From Fagopyrum homotropicum (Eukaryota; Streptophyta; Magnoliopsida; Caryophyllales; Polygonaceae), in NCBI GenBank assembly GCA_033239125.1, contig BSWB01000004.1, forward strand, positions 60,139,501-60,203,500: a DNA stretch of 64,000 nt. The letters run 5' to 3'. The notes under the pieces were generated by a model. The model made no database searches, was not told the DNA's origin, and saw nothing but the letters and a program-made list of their open reading frames with translations. Below are positions 1 to 11,957 of this stretch, in pieces. Both the position numbers and the translations under genes were made by a program. How positions within the stretch are numbered: position 1 is the first letter of the stretch; every line of letters starts with the position of its first letter.

Positions 1-1452
1 TAAGGAAGGAGAATGAATGAAGGATTGCACGAAACAAAGGCAAAGAAAGAGGAAAAGCAAGTCCACGCCCTGAATTACGGCCGTGGAGAAGGAAATTGAA
101 GTCCACGCTCTAATCCACGGCCGAGGACTTGACATCATGAACGTGGAAGAGAGCTTGGAGCATTCTAGAGAGTTACACGGTCTAAACCACGGCAGTGGAA
201 ATCCTATGACACCGTAATCTGGTTTGACGCTCTAAATTATGGCCGTGGAAAGTACTACATGACCGTGATCTTGGCAAATATAATGACGTATCTTATTTGC
301 CACATCATCAAAGTAAATGGGCTTTTATCGTAACCCGTCCTCACTCTTTAAAAGGAGTAGAGAAAGGAGTTTTCGGTATCTCCGCTTACCGGGTGCTCTC
401 CGTTCTTATCCTTGCTTAGGGTTTCGAAGCCGACGGCGAGGATTGAAGATTGAAGATTATTTGCGGCGGAAGTTTGGTGATTTCTTAGGTTTGATTCCGG
501 AAACGATTTATAACCGTTTTCCATTGTTTACCTGAGATTATAGTGAGGATTCTTATTCCATATTCTGAATCCATTTGAACATATTGCATTGTTATTTGGA
601 TTTGAGATTGCTTATAAGTTTTTATTGAGTTTTCGAGGGTTTTCATATCTCTTTGTTTCTAAATTTAGTATTGATATCATGACGATGGTTGTTGGCTAAA
701 ACCCTTTAGCAATTCTAAGGCGAAGGGTTGATAGTTGTGGCTTAGATGATGATAGATCGATCGTAAACAGATTGGACCCTGAGAGTGTGAGAAACTCGTC
801 GACGAACCTAAATTACGGCCCGTTCTTGAGGTTCCACGGCCGTGGAACTCAAGATCCTACCGTGATTTTCCCTGATCTATGACCTTTGCTTTTTCTTTAA
901 TCTAAAGTTAAAGATTTGCTTTAAGCTAGCCTTGGCTTGCCTTTCCTAGGTAGTAGTGAGACTCAACATCCTCTATTTTGGTTTCGAGTGTCACAACCTT
1001 AACCGTTTGAGTTTATCTTGATCCTTTGGGTTTGGGCTGGGGTATTTGAGTTTAATTCTTGTCCTTAGATCCTTTCTATACTGCAACCTCAACAAACTTT
1101 ATAGGGAGTGTCTTTGGGTTAGACATATAAGGTTTGGAACTTCATCGTACATTACCTTGTTTTAGTATACCTTTACAATTCTCAACTCTGTTCTTATACT
1201 TATAGAATATCTTGAATCGATTGCCACAATTTGATATCCGGATCTTTAGGGTTGTTGTTTTCCCAATATTTGCAAAGCTTACTCTTTTACTTGCTTGATT
1301 ACTTGAGACTGAAATTTGACTCACCAAATCCGTGAGTTTGATACTCTGGAATACTTGCTAATCTACGCCGATCCGTACACTACGGATTCGCTTGCTTTTA
1401 TTTCAGTTTTATAAATATAAAGCTTATTTGCACGCACGTTTTCGGGCGAATA
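1..1452 (+). mobile_element. Athila-like LTR 'A' (right part; probably a solo LTR)
   Basis: No coding sequence. The layout matches the solo LTR at 36232-37850: a segment with 'ttggaccctgaga' near 770, then the landmark 'gatccgtacactacgg' near 1369 and an end reading 'gcgaata' at 1446-1452 where the other LTR ends 'gcgaata' at 37850. The copia gag frame begins directly after it, so the LTR was inserted into copia gag. Its left end and target duplication lie outside the window. It carries five or more copies of a TCCACGGCCGTGGA-type palindrome or its half-sites (about 61-87, 101-127, 175-197, 225-249, 826-852). The short ORFs in it are not supported as genes. Confidence 0.6.
826..852. repeat. 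Near-perfect palindrome of family A
   Basis: The core GTTCCACGGCCGTGGAAC is its own reverse complement; flanking TTGAG and CTCAA pair as well with a one-base bulge, giving a stem of about 13 bp. It is the best copy of the repeated palindrome in the first LTR. Confidence 0.85.
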
Positions 1453-1453
1453 A

Positions 1454-2261
1454 TTTGCTCAAGGAAGATCCTCATCTCGACCATCACTCTTCTGTGGCAA
1501 CAACTTTGCTCATTAGAGAGCACTAATTCACATGTTCATTATTGATCAGGACATGGAACTATGGAGCATTATTCAGAATGACCCCAAAGTTCCAACTACC
1601 ATAGTTGAAGGTGTCAAAATTGCAAAGAAGGAAGCTGACTTCACACAAGCTGACTTGGATAGCGTTTCAAAGAATTACAAGGCCATGAACCCGCTCTACT
1701 GTGGATTAGATGCAAATGAATTCAACCGCATCTCATCATGCAAGAGTGTAAAAGAAATATGGGTCAAGTTTGTTGTCAAATACGAAGGAACAAGACAAGT
1801 CAAGGAAACAAAGATCAACATCTTTCTCAAACAATATGAGCTATTCAAGATGAATCCAAAGGAACCAGTGAAAGAAATGTTCACAAGATTTATTAAAATT
1901 GTGAATAACATGAGCTCACTTGGAAAGGTCTTCACAAACGAAGAAAAAGTTAGGATGGTTCTAAGGAGCTTACCTAAAGCTAAGTGGGAACCAAAGATGA
2001 TTGCCATCGAAGAAGCTCAGAATCTCTCAACTCTTCCTCTTGACGACCTCCTTGGAAAACTCATCACACACGAAATGGTTCTTGGTGAAGAAGATGGAGA
2101 GCTCCCATCCAACACAAAGAATCTGGCGTTAAGATCAAAAAAGGATGGGTTACCTTTTGAAGAGGAAGACAATGATGATCATGATGAAGAAGATGCAATT
2201 TCCATGATCTCTAAGGGTCTTGCGAGAATTCTCAAAATAAAGAAACAATCTGCAAACAATA
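1454..2261 (+). pseudogene. gag: Copia gag, N-terminal part (UBN2-type)
   Basis: Structural Gag of a copia element. The frame runs from the junction with LTR A without a start codon. It shows the copia N-terminal pattern R-P-x-L-F-x-G-x-N-F-A-H-W, but the Trp codon at 1514 is TAG. It continues as 'MELWSIIQNDP' and a helical UBN2-type capsid domain to about 2150, then an acidic stretch. The apparent stop just after 2261 is the first codon of the inserted TGTAACACC element, not a native end; the zinc-knuckle part of the same protein resumes at 16217. About 270 codons are present here. Confidence 0.85.
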
Positions 2262-3022
2262 TGTAACACCCCAAATTCTGAGAACTCGGGGAGCTACTGG
2301 TTAGGACCTCACAATGGGTCCCGACCTTAGTTTGACAACAAGGCACAAAAGTATATAAAACATTTGAAAACTTTTAACAATATATACATCGAGAATATGT
2401 ATCAGGCTTACAACGCAAATGTACTAAAACGACGCATATGAAGAACATAAGACATCCCCGTCCCTAACTAAATGAGTACGTGGACCCGGCTGACCATTCT
2501 TTCCGGATCTCTCTACAACTGTCTTAACCTACAAAACATCTACAAGGCGGTATAATACCGCTAGCTAACATTCTACGCATATGCATAAAGGTAAAAGCAC
2601 ATACACACAAAACATATACAATCAACATGCAACACTCAAGTCCGTTTATTATCTTCAGTTAGGTGATAAGCCATTAGTAATGATACTTATTTTGTGACAC
2701 GAGAGATTCCCAAACCTCGGCCCTGCCTGGGCTGGTCGCAGGGAACCTCCTAGCTCTCTCAAGAGCTAGGTAGTGATGTCACGACCCGTTATCATACACT
2801 TGGGTCAATTACATAATATAATAAAGTCGGCGTAATCCGGTTTCGTTGTTTATCATAACTAACAAACACCACTCATACACATTACACTCATACAAGAAGC
2901 CAACTAAGTAAGTCCGTGGACTTACCAGTCTCCAAGCGCAACAGATCACCACACTCTCAAGTTCCCTCGGGAAAACATGCAACGCTTGTTCAACACAAGG
3001 CACACTGATCATACAACGCTCT

Positions 3023-3111
3023 AGTCAACTAGAAGTCCTTAGACTTCTAGGCTCAACATCCTCTCAAGAACAACAACACTCTAGTCAACTAGAAGTCTGT
3101 AGACTTCTAGG
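3023..3111. repeat. Two hairpins CTAGAAGTC/GACTTCTAG
   Basis: Two copies about 58 bp apart of 'ctagtcaactagaagt' followed by a 9-bp inverted repeat CTAGAAGTC - 4 nt - GACTTCTAG. A similar hairpin, CTAGAAGT/ACTTCTAG, occurs near 34983-35002 in another copy of the family. Confidence 0.7.
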
Positions 3112-3402
3112 ATCACCATCCTCACAAGAACATAAACGCATAAGATAGATCGACACTTAAAACCTAATACAACTCTTCTAAACCAAACTATACTTATACC
3201 CAACTTCGGAACATCTTAAATCTGGAATAAACCAACGGATCATTCTCAACTTTTACCACATGCTCCTTTGTATATCCATCAACAACATATCCGAAAATCA
3301 AGTCCAACAGAGGTCAATAACCCCTACAAATCTACCTTATAAAACTGCATCACAAGCAGTTTTTCTAACACTTTGAATATTTCAGCAACCATCCAGAAAA
3401 CT

Positions 3403-3960
3403 GCTTACAACCTCGACTTTGAAAAATCATAACTCCTAAACCTCTCGATGGAATCCTCTCAATTTTTGATATATTCTACTATGAAATCTTAACTAAGACA
3501 TATCCAAAATTCAAGTCTAAACAAGAAATATAACTCAATCAAATCTATATCACAAAACTGGATCACATGTAGTTTTAGACAAAATTCAGCACAACCTATA
3601 AACTGCTCAAGGTCTCTACTTTGGGACGCCATAACTCTTAAAATGTAACTCGGATTCCTCTCAAATTTCAGTATGTTCTACTATGAAATACCAACTATAA
3701 CATATCAGAAAATTAGCAATAAAGGAGGCGTCTAACTTACCCAAATCTGGATCACAAAGCTAGCAGAAAAGGAGGAGTATACCTTAGTCAAATTTGGACT
3801 CCTAAACTGCACACTGTCTCAACTTTAAAAAATCGTAACTCCTAAACAACTCACTGGATTTATCCCAAATTTTGATATGTTCTACTATAAAATCTTATCT
3901 ATAAAATATGCAAAATTCAGCAGAAAAGGAGGAGCATACCTTAGTCAAATCTGGACTCGA
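3403..3960 (+). repeat. Three degenerate ~200-bp tandem repeats
   Basis: Three copies start near 3428, 3629 and 3833, each with 'ataactcctaaa', then a 'gatatgttctactatgaaatctta'-like block and 'acatatc.aaaattc'. Spacing is about 200 bp. They lie inside the TGTAACACC element; no reading frame is kept. Confidence 0.6.
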
Positions 3961-4488
3961 AGTTGACTGTTCGTCACTTCCGGAAACTCAGAAACGTAAC
4001 AGTTGTTCTAGTCATCTTCCATGGCTGCTATGGACGTCTTCCCACCTCCACACTAGGTCTTAGCCTCCATCCAAGGTCTCGCTTCATCACCATACAATCA
4101 AGACAACGATAGATCGTTGAATATAGATCCTTGAAGATCTTCCATACAAGACATATAAGAGGAAGGAAAAAAGAAGAAGGAAAGAGGAAGAGGAAGAGGA
4201 AGAAGCCTTACCCTTGTCACGTCAATGCAGTTCCAGCCTCAAGGAATATGGATCGACGCTGGAGCAAGCAAGGAGAAGAATGGAGAAGAAGAGAGCAAGA
4301 GAGTGATGTTTTGGAAGAGGGAAAACTAAGTAACGTGAATAAAATGAGAGGGAGAGGAGAAGTGGCTTCATAAAGGAGGGGAATGTCAAGGGACCCTCAA
4401 CCATGAACTCCCCCAACATTAATAAGGTGGGTTATAAAAATAGGAAGCTGAAAGGTTGATAAAAAACGCTAATACCCCACCCTCGCGT

Positions 4489-4534
4489 GTCACCGCCCCT
4501 GCGGGACTCCTAGCCGCACGTGCGGCCTACTCGA
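4489..4534. repeat. GC-rich palindromes near the end of TGTAACACC copy 1
   Basis: Contains 'ccgcccctgcgg' followed by 'ccgcacgtgcgg', both CCGC(N4)GCGG inverted repeats. The first is identical to the palindrome of element B, inserted nearby, which suggests sharing or convergence between two element families. Confidence 0.6.
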
Positions 4535-5087
4535 CTGCACAACCTAAACCGCAAGGGCGTGAGCCCTTGCGCACGGCTCCCAATACTCCTCTAAAACTAT
4601 CAAAATGTAACGAAAATTCCGGTCGTTACAAAATAGAGAATGAAGAACCGATAGGTGATATAAATAAGATAGATAATACTCTAGAAGGGGGGGGGTTGAA
4701 TAGAGTATGGGAACTTTTTGTAAACCAAATCTCAAGGCCTTGAAACTCCTTTCAAGGGCCTTGATGTCAATCTGTGCTACTAGTGAAACTTTGATTTCAA
4801 GGACTTTGAAACTCTATTTCAAGGGCATTGACTTCTTGCTCCTGCAAAACAAAGTTAGTCACAGTAAAGTATATATGGTGCGGAATTGAAAAGATTGACA
4901 CGAGGATATGTTTACAAAGTTCGGCTCTAAATATCCTACTCTCCGTCCCAGGGTATATCCGTAGGATCTAACTATCTATTATCAGCTTCAAAGAGTCCTA
5001 AATACAAACTAGAAGAAATCCCCTTCTCTCACTTGTAGTCAATGCTACGATCTAGCTCCACCTCTTAACCTAGCTATAATAGCCTAG

Positions 5088-6554
5088 TGATAGGTGATGG
5101 AATCACTATCTTTTAGGTTAGTTTTTAGAGTCTTTTTTATCACATTAGTGTCGGTTTATGCTACTAACTCCTTGATCCAGAATAAGAAGACTAAAAGAAG
5201 ATAAAAGAGTAGTTTTAGTACTTAGGAGATGAAGACCATGCACGAAGCAAAGCTTCTGTTGTCTCACCGCCCCTGCGGGTGACACCACATTCCGGAGCGC
5301 AGCTTGCGCCTTCGCCAGCGCCAGGAACGAAGATTGTCGCCGCCCCTGCGCCACTCCCTGGCACCCCTACGGTGACTTATCTTGAAGAAGCGAAGACCGG
5401 CGCCCCTGAGCCTCTACCCGCGTCTCACCCTGGGGAGCTGTGAAGTTGAAGAGTCAGTGTCACCGCCCCTGAGTTGACACTGGGCCGCCCCTACAGCTCG
5501 GCATCTGAAGCAACAAAAAGTTGAAGAGTCAGACGTTTGAAGATCATTAATGATCCGCCCCTGCGGAACTGCCAGGCCGCCCCTGCGGCCACGAAGAAGA
5601 TCAAACGTTTTCGCCTGAACCGCCCCAGCGGATCGGAAGGCCGCCCCTGCGGTTCAGCGACAAAGACTTTACTCCGACTGTTTACACCACCTTTATGGCA
5701 TTAAATGTGGCTGTTTTGGCCGGCCATTTACTCCCATTTAGTGCCATTTGTAGTATAAATAGACCCATGGTTGATTGCTAGAATAATCCATCATTTTTCC
5801 ACTTTTATTCTCTCTTGCTTCCTTTGTAATAAGCTTCTAAATGTCCTTGCTACATTGGGTTGATTTGAGGCTGCATTATCTGTAGTTGTAAGTTCTCTTT
5901 TAGTATAAGTTTTATTCAATAATGTTTTGTTTTTCTTGAGCTTCATTTTAATAAATTGCATGTTTTCATTATCACTCAAGATTGATCACCTTAGGTTCTA
6001 AGTGCATGCAAATAACTAGGATTAATAGACTCCGGGTTCGGGTCTTTAGTCTAGTAGTAACCTTTAAGTAATAACGGGTTGTAATTTCTTGAAGGAAAAG
6101 AAACACAATTATAAAGATTAGTTTAACGATTTTAATCTTCTCTTTATATCCCTTAGTCTTTGTTTGAAAGCTAACTTGTGACTTGTTCTTGTAGGTTTAC
6201 GGAACACTAACTTGTTAAGTTGTGTTGATGCCGGTTGGCTCAACACATACATATGATCAAGACGGGAACATTACTTGAAACTTGTAAAAGGAACTCACCA
6301 AAGTAGTAATCGCATGCTAAGAATCAACCTAGTGTAGATTCACTCATCATCATCTTATCAATCTCTTTTACTTGCTTTTAGTTTTGTGTGCATCAATTCA
6401 TTACAAAACCCCCCTTTTTTGTTACTTTGTCCTAATAAAAAATAACACAAACTCTCTTGGGTTCGACCCTTACTTAATCACTATACTTGCTTTAGTATTG
6501 AGTTCGGAAATTACTTTGACAGGATATAAACGACCTTAGGAAAAGTCTTAGTCA
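5088..6554 (+). repeat. 5' LTR of element B
   Basis: Starts TGATAGGTGATGG and ends CTTAGTCA, repeated at 13975-15478. It holds a cluster of CCGCCCCTGCGG motifs at about 5265-5660, several in pairs, e.g. two copies near 5551-5587 and a pair near 5619-5655 whose outer arms CTGAACCG/CGGTTCAG are complementary. A plausible promoter with 'tagtataaatagaccc' lies near 5751. Confidence 0.9.
5751..5766 (+). promoter_or_regulatory. TATA-like box in element B LTR
   Basis: 'agtataaatagaccc' resembles a plant TATA box and is kept in the 3' LTR near 14655. Transcript start is not demonstrable from sequence. Confidence 0.45.
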
Positions 6555-6559
6555 AATTT

Positions 6560-6577
6560 TGGCGCCGTTGCCGGGGA
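6560..6577 (+). other. Primer binding site of element B (tRNA-Asp type)
   Basis: TGGCGCCGTTGCCGGGGA begins 5 bp after the 5' LTR. It is complementary to the 3' end of plant tRNA-Asp, the usual primer of Athila/Tat elements, and recurs in C1 and C2. Confidence 0.92.
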
Positions 6578-6631
6578 GTTTAGTTATTTTTATTTTATTT
6601 TTATTATTGATTATTGGTTTGGACTATTTTT

Positions 6632-7920
6632 ATGGTCCAAACCCGTGCTACTAACTGCGGATTTGTTCCCTTTGATCCAGAAATTGAGAGGACACACAAC
6701 CGGCGACGTAGACAACAACAACTCCAACAAGAAATGGTTGATCGTACCGTTCGTCAACTCACTCAGCCGACTTTGGCTCAACACCCTCTTGTTGTTACTA
6801 TACCTGCATTAGGAGAAGGAATCAACTTCGAGCTCAAGCCAGGTCTCATTCACTTACTCCCATCTTTCCATGGGTTAAGTGGTTAAGACCCCATCAAGCA
6901 CCTTGGGAAGTTCCATACCGTTTGTATGAGCATGAAGCCGGCCAACATTACCGAAGAGCAAATCAAGATGAGGGCTTTCGGCTTCACACTCAAAGATGCT
7001 GCGGATGATTGGTATTATCACCTTCCATCCGGGAGCATCGACACTTGGGAGAATCTCCACAAGGCGTTTTTGGAGAAATACTTCCCAGCCAAGAAGGCCA
7101 ATAGCTTGAAGAAAGCTATAAGCAATATCGAGCAAGAGGCGGACGAGACTCTTTATGAGTACTTTGAGCGGTTTGCACGCCTCCGATCCAGCTGTCCTTT
7201 CCATGGATATTCAACCCAGGATCTAGTCTTGTACTTGTACAATGGCTTGCTTGACACCGAAAGGAGGATCGTCAATGCGGCTTGTGGAGGTAATATTCTT
7301 AACCTGCCCCTGACCTTGCTTTTGAAAAGATATAGGAACTAGCGGAAGGAACCCGGAACTTTGGAAGGACTTCCAAGAGAGGTGTTCATGCTGTGAATTC
7401 TGGGAAGAGTGAGATCTCAAATGAGCTTGCGGAACTGAAGGAAATGATGAAGAGATTAACACTTATGGGAACCCCACAACAACTAAAGGCATGTGGAGTT
7501 TGTGCTGACCCATATCACCCAACGGATATGTGTCCCCAAGTTCAGGATGACGATGCAGAGGTGAATGCAATAGGTTATGGACAGCCACAGCAACAAAGGC
7601 CTAGGAACGATCCTTATACACAGAACTTCATGCCAACTTGGCGTGACCAACAAAATTATCGTTTGAGGGATCAACAAAACCAACAACAACAACCCCGACA
7701 AGGTAAGTATCAATCAACTAAGGATATGTTGCAGGTTTTGACTAAGCATTTTGCTACTCATGTTCAAACAACAGAATCCAGCATCAAGAACCTTGAAAAA
7801 CAGGTTGGGCAAATGGCGGAAGCCATAACAAGGATCGAAACTAGATTTTCCGGAGGATTTCCCTCACAGATTGTTATAAACCCCAAGGTGGTGCTGGAGG
7901 AGGCACAGTCAGAGAGGTAG
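6632..7920 (+). pseudogene. gag: Gag of element B (Athila-like)
   Basis: Capsid-type Gag. The start near 6632 gives M-V-Q-T-R-A, after which the frame reads to a stop at about 6884 (GAA to TAA type) and continues in the same frame through the retrotransposon-gag core at 6926-7342 ('AFGFTLKDAADDWYYHL', 'FLEKYFPAKK', 'ETLYEYFERFARLRSSCP'). A frameshift near 7310 moves it to the frame of 7393-7920, which has a C-x2-C-x4-H-x4-C knuckle (C-G-V-C ... H-P-T-D-M-C) near 7492 and a glutamine-rich tail. Normally protease would follow; here it does not. Confidence 0.87.
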
Positions 7921-8550
7921 AACCCTTACGTCGAGCCAACAACGTAAAACAAAGGCGCTGTTCGGGAGGCACCCCGAAGGAATAAGAAGAGGAGCCTCTG
8001 TCAAGAAAACCGCCCCTGCGGCCTAGTGTTCCCGCCCCTGCGGTGATACCCCTGCCCAACGCCGCCCCCGGCGCTGGGCCTGCGTCTGCAAAGCCCTTGC
8101 CACCGCCCCCGCGGTGACAAGCCCCACCCTAGCAGCGGCCACCCTTGACACGCATCCTCAGCGCTGCCCCCGGCACTGAGCCTGCGCCTTCCTTTTCCTT
8201 GTCACCGCCCCCGCGGTGACAAGTCCCCGCCCCTACGGTTTTATCAAGGAAAGAAAAAAAATACACTTTCCAAAAATAACCTACAACTATCCCACCAAAT
8301 CGCTCCCTATCAACCCATCTACCACTCGCCTCTCCCTCTCACAAACGCCCCTGCGCCCTCACCGGAATTCTCACAAAACCGCCTCCCTCACACCCCTGCG
8401 CCACTAAGTCAGCACCACCACCACCAGCCCGACGCCCCTGCGCCACTGTCTCCTGCTCCCCACCAACACCTCCTTCAACTTCTCACAACCCTAATCCTAC
8501 AACCCCTTCCCCCTCACACTCTCTTCCCTCCACCACTCATCACCCCCGGC
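7921..8550 (+). other. Proline-rich / GC-palindrome spacer of element B
   Basis: About 630 bp without a continuous frame. It is rich in 'cgcccctgcgg' and 'caccgcccccgcggtgac' motifs, including a pair of CACCGC...GCGGTG copies near 8101 and 8204. Short frames read as Pro/Ser/Thr-rich peptides. It takes the place of the pol region and is interrupted by the hAT insertion. Confidence 0.6.
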
Positions 8551-9001
8551 TAAGCATGTCCACGGGTCACGGGTCACCCGTGACCCGGCGGGTTCTGACC
8601 CGGCGGGTCCGGATTTCCCTGGGTCGCGGGTACGGGTAAGGGTCGTCAGATCCTTACCCGTGACCCGCCAGGTCGACCCGGAGGTTCGACCCATAACGGT
8701 CACAAATTCAAAAAAAAAAACCCAACGGCTATATAGCCGTTGGGTAGCCGTTGTAACGGCTATATTGATAAAAAAACAATATACTTTAATAAATCTAACC
8801 CAAAAACAATTCTATAAATACCCCAAACCCAATTCATTTCATCTCACACCAATTCTCATTCAATCATCTATTCACTCTCTCAATCTCTCCATAATTTCCA
8901 ACTCTTACATTCAATTACTCTCCTAATCTCATATTCTCATTCTCTTATTTTTTATTTTACCACTCTTACTTACATTCTAATTCTATTATTCAAAAAAAAT
9001 A

Positions 9002-11192
9002 ATGTCTAGCCGAGGAAGATGTTCCGTTAGCGGTGCCGGTCCTTCATCCGGCGAAGGTTTTACCCGAGGACGGCATTCCGTTAGCGGTCCTCCAACCGGT
9101 TCGGATTTAAGGCGAGACTTATTAAGTGGAGATCACGAGATCTTCGAGGAGGAGGATATCACGGAATTACCTACTTTCCCCAACACCCAAGGATCCGAGA
9201 CCGATTTCACAGAGGAGCCGGAGGAGCCGCCGTTGAACAACACTCAACTAACGGCGGCGGTCTTCCGATTTTGGTTTACAAAAGGTGCTCCCGATGCCAA
9301 CGGAGTTTACTATGCCAAATGCAATTTTTGTGCGGCACAATACAAGCACAAAAAGGGAGAAGGCTACGGGAACTACAAGAGGCATATCCGGAACAAGCAT
9401 CCCGAAAAATGGGATTAGCTCGAGGGCAAACACAACTTACCGGGTACGCATCTACTTCTAACCAACCTCCTTCTCTATTTACATATGATCATTCTTCTTC
9501 TATGGATGCATTTTCGGAAATGTTGGCCGTAGATTCTTTAGCATTTAGTTTTGCACAAAATGTTGGTTTTAATGATTGGATGCAAAATCATGTTCAACCC
9601 GCATATAAACCGATTTCTCGCCAAACCGCTAAAAGAAAATGATGCATATATATAAAATTCGTAAAGAAGAATTGATTAAATATTTTATGGACAACGGTGA
9701 TATTCAAGTTTCTATTTGTAGTGATATTTGGACCGACGGTTTTCAAAAAAATTCATATATGGGTATTACTTGTCATTTTGTTGATAAATTTTGGATTTCA
9801 AACAAAAGAGTTTTAGTATTACGAGTTTTCAACGAACAACACACCGCCCAAAACATTGCCCGTTTGATTGCAAATGTTTTGGAAGAATATAGATTAGTTT
9901 CACGAGTTTTTTCAATCGGTTTTGACAACGCCTCCGCTAACACGGCTTCCATTAGAGATTTAACCAACTATTGTAAGCCGACGATTGGAGGTAAATTTTT
10001 TAACATTAGATGTGCCGCTCATATTTTAAACTTGTGTGTTCAAGACGGTTTAACATACGTTGGACATTTAGTACAACCTATTCAAAATATTCTTAATGAA
10101 CTTTGGTCTAAAAAAAGTGTACGTACTAAATGGTATGCATATTGTAAACAAAATGGCGTTTATCCTAAAAAATTTCCAAAAGATGTTTGTACAAGATGAA
10201 ACTCTACTTACAAAATGATTTACGAATCATATGAATATCGAGAACTTTTAAGTGGTTTTGCCGTACAACATATTGACGGTAATTTTGTTTTCGGTGAATC
10301 TTGGATTTTAGCAAAAGATGTAATGGAGGTTTTTAAATATTTTTATGATGCTACTAAAACTTTTAGTTATGTTTATACACCAACTTCAAACATATTTTGT
10401 TATATAGCAATTAATATTACATTTGCAATTCAACAAGGTCTTTTAATTGAAAATATTTCACAAGCTATACTTTCAATGCGAACTAAATGGTTAGATTATT
10501 ATACAACCATTCCCGATGTTTTTCTTGTTGCATTTGTGTTAGACCCAAGACGTAAAATGGATGGTCTAAAACAAATTTTAGAAAGTTATTATGAATATTT
10601 AGGTTTAGAACAACATCCCGATTGTCATGTTTCTACCATAATTGCTAAAGTTAGAAAATTATTTGATGAATTATTGGTTCAATATCGTGTTTCTGATCGA
10701 GCTCAATCTTCTCAACCCCATCCTCGTCCTTCATCTTCAAGTTCATCTAAATTTAAATCAATTGCTAGAGATTTGTTTGGCCCGAAAAGGGCAAAATCCA
10801 CGTCGAGTTCCAACTCGGAACTCGACGAATATCTGACCATTTCTTTTGAGTTTGTCAATGATGAAGAAGAGGAGGATTTCAACATATTAGAATGGTGTAG
10901 CCGACCGGAGAGAATGAGGTTCCCTACCCTCTCAAGGATCGCGGCACAAATTCTCGTCGTTCCCGCCTCAACGGTAGCGGTTGAGCAAACCTTTAGCCGG
11001 AGTGGAAAGGTGCTCGATCCGACGAGATCAAACATGTTGCCCGAGATGTTGGAGGCACAAGTCCTCCTAGCCGATTGGAGGAAAGCGGAAATGCGAACAC
11101 AAAAGAACAACCTCTCGGCGGAGGAAGGCGACGAAGATGACGACGAGCGACTACAAACGCCATCGGATGTATCGGCGGGAGAGTCCGACTAA
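9002..11192 (+). pseudogene. hAT transposase, BED zinc finger type, frameshifted
   Basis: DNA transposase of the RICESLEEPER/BED class. The first frame (9002-9418) ends in a BED finger (C-N-F-C ... H-I-R-N-K-H). A one-base shift near 9410 continues it in the frame of 9420-9642, a second near 9637 leads to 9639-10199 with the RNase H-like core ('CSDIWTDGFQ', 'FDNASANTASI', 'RCAAHILNLCVQDGL'). An in-frame stop at 10197 is followed in the same frame by 10215-11192, which has the C-terminal dimerisation region ('ASTVAVEQTFSRSGKVLDP'). Two shifts and one stop make it inactive as written. Confidence 0.9.
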
Positions 11193-11339
11193 GGTAAAGG
11201 CCAATCGGGGATATAAACAAAGGTAAGAGAACTACGTGGGCTTTGATTCCTCCTCCACGAGAGGATACGTAGGCAACCGGGATTCTAGTTCAAGCCCAAT
11301 TCTTCCCTTTTTTTTAAAAAAAAAAGTTTAAGACTTAAA

Positions 11340-11466
11340 CTTAAAAAAGAAGAAAATAAACTAATAAAAAGAGGACTTAAACTTAAAAAAATTGGATTTA
11401 AACTTTAAGTCCAATTTTTTCAAGTTTAAGTCCTCTTTTTATTAGTTTATTTTGTTCTTTTTTAAG
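11340..11466. repeat. Long near-perfect hairpin at the 3' end of the hAT
   Basis: Two AT-rich arms of about 62 bp (11340-11402 and 11404-11466) are reverse complements with about three mismatches and almost no loop. A partial direct copy follows to about 11530. It lies between the transposase end and the right terminus. Confidence 0.85.
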
Positions 11467-11957
11467 TTTAAGTCCTATTTTTTTATTAGTTTATTTTCTT
11501 CTTCTTTTCTAAGTTTAAGTCCAATTTTTCTCTTCTATTTATTTTCTTATTTTTGTAAGTTTATTTCCATTATTTTTTTTTTATGGTGAGGTGGCCGACC
11601 CGTCGACCCGCCGGGTCTGACCCGTGACCCGGCGGGTCGCCGACCCGGCGGGTCGGCCATATATACAGGTCCGGTTCCGGGTCACCCTCCCCGGACCCCT
11701 GACCCGTGGACATGCTTACCGCCGGCGACATCTCCACCAACAAGAAGCCACCAAAACGCTCCTCAGCACCGCCACCTTCCCAGCTGTCAGAAATCGCCCT
11801 CTGCACTTCTCCCGCGCCTGCGCCTGCAAGCTGCCGCCCCTGCGCCTCACCGCCCCTGCACATTCTTCATCCGTCCCTGCAAAAATAGCAACAGAGGGTT
11901 CGTCTCTTAATCCAATTTCTGAACTTTCTAATTCCTTTACTTGTTCAATTGCAAGAA

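Larger units (their letters stand above)
2262..4630 (+). mobile_element. TGTAACACC-type LTR-like element, copy 1
   Basis: Begins TGTAACACCCC and ends GGTCGTTACA, i.e. TG...CA ends with imperfect inverted termini. It is flanked by CAATA (2257-2261) and AAATA (4631-4635), a 4/5 match to a 5-bp target duplication. The first 500 bp match, with divergence, the other copies in the window (25609 onward on +; 51782-53197 and 23928-25608 on -), including a 'cacaatgggtcccgacc' block. No coding potential is seen; the ORFs near 4131-4743 are low-complexity or terminal GC-rich sequence. Best read as a solo LTR of a Ty3-type family, but no internal region is present to prove it. Confidence 0.65.
8551..11718 (+). 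mobile_element. hAT DNA transposon inserted in element B
   Basis: Terminal inverted repeats: left TAAGCATGTCCACGGGTC, right ending GACCCGTGGACATGCTTA. Flanks CCCCCGGC (8543-8550) and CCGCCGGC (11719-11726) form an 8-bp target duplication with one mismatch, the size expected for hAT. Subterminal regions are packed with GACCCGGCGGGTC-type repeats on both sides. The interior codes for a BED-finger hAT transposase in broken frames. Confidence 0.92.

Noticed and set aside
4131..4743. Short ORFs near the end of TGTAACACC copy 1
   Set aside because: Arg/Lys/Glu-rich translation of purine-rich sequence, and one crosses the boundary into the inverted LTR.
6440..6480. A tRNA-like 'gggttcgaccctt' sequence in the B LTR
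   Set aside because: Only the T-loop-like word is present; no acceptor or anticodon stem can be drawn around it.
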